Assembly (NCBI RefSeq): GCF_020103725.1
Contig: NZ_JAHXBG010000002.1
Span: forward strand, 496,001-560,000
DNA: 64,000 nucleotides
Direction of reading: 5' to 3'
From: Hyalangium gracile
Lineage (GTDB): Bacteria > Myxococcota > Myxococcia > Myxococcales > Myxococcaceae
Under the pieces are notes generated by a model. That model was given only the letters and a program-made list of their open reading frames with translations. It searched no databases and had not been told where the DNA came from. A program made the position numbers and the translations under genes. Positions 58,812 through 64,000 of this stretch are shown here, one piece after another (the first letter of the stretch is position 1; each line of letters opens with the position of its first letter).

Positions 58812-60209
58812 ATGCACACGGAGTCGGCTCTCAGTGCGCGCTGGTTGGAGAAGCCCGCGCGGCACGATGCGCTTCACGCGGCGAAGGTCGAGCGGATTGC
58901 ACGGCAGCTGCGGCTACGGACGAGCACGCAGCCTGTCTCCCTCAAGAAGAAGACGCCGCCGCACCAGGTCCCCAAGCGCCATGATCGTCGGCGCAGCGAC
59001 GAGAAGATCGATCTGAGCGATCTCGACCAGATCCTCGAGATCGATCCGGTGGCGATGACGTGCACCGCCGAGCCCGCGGTCACCTTCGACGAGGTGGTCC
59101 GCGCGACGATGCGCCACGGGCTGGTGCCCATCGTCGTCCCCGAGCACAAGACGATCACCCTCGGGGGCTCCGTCGCGGGGTGCTCCATCGAGTCCATGTC
59201 CTTCCAGTATGGAGGCTTCCACGACACCTGCCTGGAGTACGAGCTCATCACCGCGAAGGGCGAGGTGCTGAGCTGCTCCCCGGACCGGCACGCGCTCATC
59301 TTCCAGATGATCCACGGCTCGTTCGGGACGCTGGGCATCCTCTCGAAGCTGAAGTTCCGGCTGGTGCGCGCCGCGCCCCACGTGCACGTGAAGTACGAGA
59401 CGTACACCACGCTGGACGCCTTCCAGCAGGCCATCTGGCGCCACTTCACCGCCCAGGACGTGGACTATATGGACGGGCAGATCTTCTCGCCGACGAAGCA
59501 CGTGCTCTGCCTGGGCCGCTTCGTGGAGAAGGCCCCGTACGTCAGCCGCTACGACTGGCTCAAGGCGTACTGCGAGAGCATCCCCAAGCGCTCCGAGGAC
59601 TTCCTGACGACGTACGACTACCTCTTCCGCTACGACCGGGGCGTCACCCACGTCACGCCGAAGAGCCTCGTCGGCCGGGCGCTGTTCGGCAAGCTGGTGC
59701 ACTCCGACAGCATGCTGAGGGCCGCGGACCGCTTCCACCGCTTCCTGCCGGCCAAGAACCCATCGGTCATCGTGGACGTGTTCGTCCCCTTCTCGCGCAC
59801 GGCCGAGTTCATGGACTGGTACCACCGCGAGGTCCACTACTACCCGGTGTGGTGCGTGCCCTACCGGCGCATGCGAGACTATGAGTGGCTCTCGCCCCGC
59901 TGGTGGGCCGGCGTGAATGATCCGCTCTTCCTCGATCTCGCCGTCTACGGGCTCAAGCAGCAGCCGGGCCGCAACTTCTACAAGGAATTCGAGGGCGAGC
60001 TGCTCCAGGTCAACGGCACCAAGACGCTCATCTCGTACAACTACTACGACGAGCAGACCTTCTGGAGCCTCTGGAACAAGGCGACCTACCAGGCGGTGAA
60101 GCAGCTCACCGATCCGGACAACATCTTCCGGGACCTGTACACGAAGACGTGCCGGGCGGCGCTCGGGCTGCAGGAGCAGTCGCCCTCCGGAGGGGCCACG
60201 GTGCACTGA
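58812..60209 (+). CDS. FAD-binding oxidoreductase, DHCR24-like
   Basis: 465 residues; GGAGG six bases before ATG. PCMH-type FAD domain: ILEIDPVAMTCTAEPAVTFD, PIVVPEHKTITLGGSVAGCS, IESMSFQYGGFHDTCLEYEL, GSFGTLGILSKLKF, followed by a C-terminal cap with HREVHYYPVWCVPYRRM and DLAVYGLKQQPG. The order and the GGxxAGxxIES...YGxFxDTCxEYE block resemble eukaryotic delta-24 sterol reductase (DHCR24/Diminuto), which reduces a side-chain double bond with FAD/NADPH. Sterol or isoprenoid reduction is plausible because some myxobacteria make sterols, but the substrate is inference. No signal peptide. Confidence 0.87.
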   Translation: MHTESALSARWLEKPARHDALHAAKVERIARQLRLRTSTQPVSLKKKTPPHQVPKRHDRRRSDEKIDLSDLDQILEIDPVAMTCTAEPAVTFDEVVRATMRHGLVPIVVPEHKTITLGGSVAGCSIESMSFQYGGFHDTCLEYELITAKGEVLSCSPDRHALIFQMIHGSFGTLGILSKLKFRLVRAAPHVHVKYETYTTLDAFQQAIWRHFTAQDVDYMDGQIFSPTKHVLCLGRFVEKAPYVSRYDWLKAYCESIPKRSEDFLTTYDYLFRYDRGVTHVTPKSLVGRALFGKLVHSDSMLRAADRFHRFLPAKNPSVIVDVFVPFSRTAEFMDWYHREVHYYPVWCVPYRRMRDYEWLSPRWWAGVNDPLFLDLAVYGLKQQPGRNFYKEFEGELLQVNGTKTLISYNYYDEQTFWSLWNKATYQAVKQLTDPDNIFRDLYTKTCRAALGLQEQSPSGGATVH

Positions 60210-60229
60210 GGCCCCGGCCCGGGCCCATC

Positions 60230-61483
60230 TCAGAAGGTGGCGTCGAGCTGGAGACGGGCCTGGTGCCGCGGATCCCCGTCCGTGGAGCCGAAGATGTAGA
60301 AGTAGTCGGCCTGCACCTTGAAGGCGTGGCCGTTCAGGTAGAGGTTGAGGCCGCTGCCGAGCTGCTTGCCCTGGGTCTGGACGAGCTGCACCAGCTGCGG
60401 ATCCGTGGCGCCCCGGGAGAAGAGCTTGTCCCAGCGCGCGGTCACCTCCAGCTGGGAGTTCAGCAGGTAGCCGGCCTGCACGAAGTAGCCATGGCCGGAG
60501 CGCGTGGGCTCGCGCGTGACGGTGCCGTTGGTCTCCTTCTCCAGCACGTCCTGGCTGGCCTTGCGCCACAGGCCCTCGGCCAGCAGCGAGAAGCCTCGGT
60601 ACTTGAACACCAGGTCCGCGGCGAGGTGGGTGTAGTTGACCGTCCCGGCGGTGAAGGCCGTTCCGATCGTGCTCTGGCTGCGCGAGGTCCGGTAGTTGTA
60701 GGCGCCCGCCACGCCCAGGGCCAGCCGCGGCTTGTCCGCGCGGGACAAGTCTCCCTCCTGATCTTCGTCGAAGGTGCCGAAGGGCCGCAGCGTGAGCCGC
60801 AGCGAGGTGAGCGGCCCGGCGGCATACGCCGCGAAGCGGTTGCGCCCGTCCCCGCCACCGAGGAAGAAGTTGTAGCCGAGCAGCTCGTTGAGCCCGAAGA
60901 GGTTGGTGGACGAGAGCATCACGCCCACGTCTCGATCGAGGTTCAGCTCTCGCACCGCTATCTGACGATCGGCGAACTGCAGCGCGAACTCGCGGATGGT
61001 GCGGGCCCGGTCGAAGGGCACGAAGAACTGCCCGACGCGGATGTTCAGATCCCGGAAGCGGGTGTAGTCCACGTAGGCATCGAAGATGGGCGAGCTGCTG
61101 CCCGTGTCGAAGTCGTTGCCGCCGAAGGCCAGCTGGATGGTGTAGCGGATGTCCGGCGACAGGATATTGCCGGCCACGGAGAGGCGCAGCGTCCGGACGT
61201 TGATCTCACTGGTGTCGCTGTCGCCAAAGTGGACATACGTCTCGCGAAGCTGGATGCGCGCCCGGACTCCGAAGGAGTACTTGCCGTCCGCGGTCTTCAC
61301 GACGATGCCCTTCCCGGGCTCCGCGGTGACGGTAGGCGGCGGGTTGGCCGGGGCCTGCGAGGCAGGAGCGCTCGCGGGAGGCGCTGCGGCCTCCTGGGCC
61401 CCGGCGACAGCTCCGAATCCCAGCCACAGTGCGACAAAGAGGGTGAACGCGCGCGAGGTGCGCGGAGAGACATGTGAAGACAT
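60230..61483 (-). CDS. Phosphate-selective porin O/P family protein
   Basis: 417 residues from ATG 61483. Signal peptide ending GAVAGAQEA, a Pro/Ala linker, then the OprO/OprP barrel: YSFGVRARIQLRETYVHFGD, NVRTLRLSVAGNILSPDIRY, FDAYVDYTRFRDLNIRVGQF, FVPFDRART, and terminal Phe (LQLDATF). Expected outer-membrane channel for phosphate or polyphosphate. Convergent with the DHCR24-like gene. Confidence 0.9.
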   Translation of the reverse strand: MSSHVSPRTSRAFTLFVALWLGFGAVAGAQEAAAPPASAPASQAPANPPPTVTAEPGKGIVVKTADGKYSFGVRARIQLRETYVHFGDSDTSEINVRTLRLSVAGNILSPDIRYTIQLAFGGNDFDTGSSSPIFDAYVDYTRFRDLNIRVGQFFVPFDRARTIREFALQFADRQIAVRELNLDRDVGVMLSSTNLFGLNELLGYNFFLGGGDGRNRFAAYAAGPLTSLRLTLRPFGTFDEDQEGDLSRADKPRLALGVAGAYNYRTSRSQSTIGTAFTAGTVNYTHLAADLVFKYRGFSLLAEGLWRKASQDVLEKETNGTVTREPTRSGHGYFVQAGYLLNSQLEVTARWDKLFSRGATDPQLVQLVQTQGKQLGSGLNLYLNGHAFKVQADYFYIFGSTDGDPRHQARLQLDATF

Positions 61484-61738
61484 GAGAGGTTCTCGAGTCA
61501 CCGGTACCGCGAGGATGCTTCCCACCGCTCTGGCACAGGCTTCGTGGTGGAGCGGAGGCTCACTTCTGACATGCAGAGGAGCAGCAACAGCGGTGACAGG
61601 CCTTCATCATGTATCCAGCCAACATAACGGACACTCGCAGGCGCTTCAACGGCAAAGCGTCCGTTATCACGGATGCGGGCGCTCGACGGCCCTCCTCCCA
61701 GGAACACCTTCCCAGGGAGGAGGTTGGAACGCGCCGTC

Positions 61739-62254
61739 TCAGTTGCGCGTGAAAGTCACCGTCCCGTTCTCCACGGAGCAGTTGGCGCCGAAGCCGCTCC
61801 TGAAGGTTCCAGAGATGGTGCCGCTCGCCTTGTTCTTGTCCGTCACGGTGGTGAGCTTGATGGAGAGGTCCGTCTCATCCTCCCGCGTGGAGGCCTTCTG
61901 GTTGTCGGAGCCCTTCAGGGGGAAGGTTCCGCTCAGGTCCAGCTTCGCGTTACTGCCCGTCCCGCCCATGTAGTAGTTCACGTCGGTCTGGGCCTCGAGC
62001 GCGCTGTTCTGCCCGGTGAGCGCCACCGTGAACTGCGTGGTGTAGTTGGCGGTCTTGATGTTGCCGAAGCCATGATCGCACCGCACGCCGTACTGCAGGG
62101 CGGCGTCCCACGTCCCGGCCCACGCGATTGTCTCACTCTGCGGCGGGTTGCCGGCCGGCGGATCGTTGTCGGTGTCCCCTTCGGTGCCCCCGCCGCAGCC
62201 GATCACCATCGTGGAGAAGAGTCCCAGCGCAGCACCCAGAAAGAATCGCTTCAT
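61739..62254 (-). CDS. Lipoprotein under sigma-54 control
   Basis: 171 residues from ATG 62254 (GGGG eight bases upstream). Lipobox VIGCG; beta-rich mature domain (WAGTWDAALQYGVRCDHGFG, TTQFTVALTG, LDLSGTF, KASGTISGTFRSGFGANC, GTVTFTRN) with two cysteines, like a small calycin-type barrel. No family named. Transcribed from the sigma-54 promoter at 62316-62330. Confidence 0.8.
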   Translation of the reverse strand: MKRFFLGAALGLFSTMVIGCGGGTEGDTDNDPPAGNPPQSETIAWAGTWDAALQYGVRCDHGFGNIKTANYTTQFTVALTGQNSALEAQTDVNYYMGGTGSNAKLDLSGTFPLKGSDNQKASTREDETDLSIKLTTVTDKNKASGTISGTFRSGFGANCSVENGTVTFTRN

Positions 62255-62315
62255 GTGTTTGTCCCCTTGGCATGTCGCGCATCGGCCCTTGCCGGCGCGA
62301 ACGGGGACACCCAGG

Positions 62316-62330
62316 GCAAGCGAAGTGCCA
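62316..62330 (-). promoter_or_regulatory. Sigma-54 (-24/-12) promoter
   Basis: Minus strand TGGCACTTCGCTTGC: perfect TGGCAC-N5-TTGC, 62 bp before the lipoprotein start. Confidence 0.85.
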
Positions 62331-62414
62331 CGAGGCCTCCGGGGGAAAAAGCCCCCGGATTTCATGCGGATGGGCGCCTGAGGCCCCAGCGAGCCCCGTG
62401 GGTGCGGGGAAGAA

Positions 62415-62432
62415 CGTGCCAGGACTGGCACG
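62415..62432. promoter_or_regulatory. Upstream activator site for the 62254 gene promoter
   Basis: CGTGCCAG-GA-CTGGCACG, 18-bp inverted repeat, 84 bp above the sigma-54 box, same arms and same distance as at 36440-36457. Confidence 0.75.
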
Positions 62433-62479
62433 CGCTCGGGGCTCGCCTGGGGCCGCGCATGTCATAGCGGTGTCGCGGC

Positions 62480-64000
62480 TCAGTCCGCCTGGCGTCGCGT
62501 CCGCTTCCGGCGCAGCACCAGCAGCAGCCCCAACCACCCCATCGCCCCCGCCGAGCCCGCGCCGCAGCCACAGCCTTCCGACGCGTCCTCCGGCGGCGGC
62601 TCCGTCCCGCCGTCCTGCTGCACCCCTCCGTCCTCCTGCATGGGCGGGACACACTCGCCATCCCCCACGCACACCTTGACCTCGACCGCCGCGCTCCTGC
62701 CGCCGGTGTCGTAGACGACCATGCGCACCTGGTGCGCGCCAGGCCGCAGGGACGTCGTGTCCCAGCGGTTGTGCTCACCGCCATAGTGGTAGTGGCCTGA
62801 GCTCTGCGCATCCGTGCTCGAGAGCACGCCGTCCACATAGAACTCCGCCTTCGTGCAGCCCACGTCGTCGAAGCAGTCCCCGAAGAACTCCGCCGCGGCC
62901 CCGGAGACGCGCTCCTCCTCCGTGGGACGCGTGAGCACCGCGCGGGGCGCCTCGTCCGCCTTCACGAGGACCTGGAAGGACTGCGTGGCGTCCGGCTGCA
63001 CCCCATTGCTCGCCCGCACCGTCATGTCCACGGTGCCCACCACCTCCGGGCTCCAGACGAGGACGCCGCTGCTCGCGCCGATGCTGGGGCCCTGCACGCT
63101 GCTCGTCAGCGAGAAGGTCGGAGCGGGCAGTCCCTCGGCCACCACCTCGTAGCGATACGGCGCCCCCACCACCGCGGAGGTGACGGGCGTGGACACGATG
63201 GTCGGAGCCGAGGGGTCATTGTCCCGCACGGTGACGGCCAGCACGCGCGCGTCTCCTCCCGGTGCGGCCACGGTGAGCGTGGCCGTGTCCTTGACGTTGT
63301 CCGCGTCCTCCGCGGCGGCCACGGTGACGGTCTGCGGCGTGCTCCAGTTGCTGGGAGTGAAGGAGAGCGTCGCGCCGCTGGAGATCGTCACGTCCGCGTC
63401 CCCCGTCGTTCTCCCCACCGTGACGGAGACGTTCTGCCCGGGGGCCTTGGAGAGCGCCACCGTGAAGGTGTTGGTCCCTCCCTCATCCACCGTCAAGGAC
63501 GCGCTGGACAGCACGATCCGCGCGGCGTTGTTGTCGATGGACACCACTCGCACCGTCTCGGAGGCCAGCCCCTGCGCGGACACGGTGAAGTCCGCGATGT
63601 CGGCGGTCGCGTCCGCATCCTCCACGGCGGAGAGCGTGACGACCTGGAGCTGGTTCCAGTTGGCCGGCGTGAAGGTGAGCTGCGAGCCGCTCTCGATGCT
63701 CAGATCCGCGTCTCCCGAGGCCCGCACCACGCTGACGCTGACGTCCGCCGTGGGAGCCTGGGCCAGGCGCACGGTGAACACGGCCTTGCCGCCCTCGACC
63801 ACGTTCAGGTTGAGCGCCGAGACGATGAGCTTCTGCCCGGCAGCGACAGGCTGGACCCGCGTCACCGCGCCCGAGGTGACGCCCACGAAGTACAGCGCGC
63901 CATCCGGCCCCACGTCGATGTCCACGACCTGGGTGAAGCCCGTGCCCCACGAGTCCACCGTCGCCACCGAGCCATCCGCGGCCAGCGTGGCACGCACCAC
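62480..64000 (-). CDS. MYXO-CTERM surface protein with Calx-beta-like repeats, 5' truncated
   Basis: The frame is open to the window edge; 506 residues are visible. The start is outside (earliest in-window GTG is at the edge). An NHL-like end (TQVVDIDVGPDGALYFVGVT) precedes Calx-beta-like repeats (LNVVEGGKAVFTVRLAQAP, LTVDEGGTNTFTVALSKAP), a cadherin-like Ig domain (PTFSLTSSVQGPSIGASSG), a second Ig-like domain, an acidic linker, and the MYXO-CTERM tail GCGCGAGSAGAMGWLGLLLV then RRKRTRR. The tail is cleaved and lipid-modified by myxosortase in known cases. Secreted, calcium-stabilised adhesin-like protein. Confidence 0.88.
   Translation of the reverse strand: MVRATLAADGSVATVDSWGTGFTQVVDIDVGPDGALYFVGVTSGAVTRVQPVAAGQKLIVSALNLNVVEGGKAVFTVRLAQAPTADVSVSVVRASGDADLSIESGSQLTFTPANWNQLQVVTLSAVEDADATADIADFTVSAQGLASETVRVVSIDNNAARIVLSSASLTVDEGGTNTFTVALSKAPGQNVSVTVGRTTGDADVTISSGATLSFTPSNWSTPQTVTVAAAEDADNVKDTATLTVAAPGGDARVLAVTVRDNDPSAPTIVSTPVTSAVVGAPYRYEVVAEGLPAPTFSLTSSVQGPSIGASSGVLVWSPEVVGTVDMTVRASNGVQPDATQSFQVLVKADEAPRAVLTRPTEEERVSGAAAEFFGDCFDDVGCTKAEFYVDGVLSSTDAQSSGHYHYGGEHNRWDTTSLRPGAHQVRMVVYDTGGRSAAVEVKVCVGDGECVPPMQEDGGVQQDGGTEPPPEDASEGCGCGAGSAGAMGWLGLLLVLRRKRTRRQAD

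Overview
The window is high-GC DNA from a myxobacterium, most likely of the Cystobacterineae (Archangium, Cystobacter, Stigmatella or Hyalangium type). The sequence basis is: two surface proteins ending in MYXO-CTERM-like tails (Gly-Cys motif, hydrophobic stretch, Arg-rich end), many lipoproteins, Hanks-type kinases, and several protein families I know mainly from myxobacteria (DUSAM, double-CXXCG, SitA/SitI-type toxin-immunity pairs). No rRNA, intact tRNA, CRISPR array or replication origin was seen. The genus is inference.

Layout. 0-5.9 kb: penicillin-acylase-type Ntn hydrolase, a toroid cyclase-like protein, a SAM methyltransferase and a secreted Cys-rich EF-hand protein. 6.0-13 kb: one 2313-residue secreted subtilase with tandem Ig-like repeats. 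13.2-19.1 kb: an alpha/beta protein resembling cofactor-free quinolone 2,4-dioxygenases, a von Willebrand A lipoprotein, a membrane M28 peptidase and a Ser/Thr kinase.

19.3-27.2 kb is an accessory islet and the oddest part of the window. It is a patchwork of short near-identical repeats: two 243-bp copies that begin in the 3' end of a tmRNA-like sequence, three copies of a palindromic element with 19-bp inverted ends, and fragments of one CPBP protease gene scattered at four places. Between them lie polymorphic toxin lipoproteins and their likely immunity partners: a Cys-rich lipoprotein with a DUSAM protein, a toxin reduced to signal peptide plus tail with an intact double-CXXCG partner, and a frameshifted toxin with an AHH-type nuclease end plus an Imm11-like partner. 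This looks like a recombination hotspot for kin-discrimination toxins.

27.2-45 kb: PadR regulator divergent from the intact CPBP gene, a pseudokinase, esterase, harpin-like protein, exonuclease-phosphatase and cyclase-family hydrolase pair, assorted lipoproteins, a tandem GON-domain lipoprotein under a sigma-54 promoter, folD, a TPR-like protein, a porin/YfiR-like pair and a secreted M24 peptidase. 44.8-52.8 kb: a zinc-ribbon J-domain protein, a tight PPIase-HupE-DUF3604 operon, an orphan histidine kinase preceded by a 26-bp perfect palindrome, and a class I terpene synthase. 53-58.7 kb: glyoxalase-fold protein, then two divergent secreted-type proteins that share a 358-bp control region carrying four copies of an 18-bp inverted-repeat operator, and a membrane glycosyltransferase-like protein. 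58.8-64 kb: DHCR24-like flavoprotein, phosphate-type porin, a lipoprotein with the second copy of the sigma-54 promoter plus upstream palindrome, and the end of a Calx-beta-like MYXO-CTERM surface protein.

The strongest regulatory observations are the matched sigma-54 promoter plus upstream palindrome at two distant lipoprotein genes (identical 84-nt gap between the elements) and the phased four-operator array at 55 kb.
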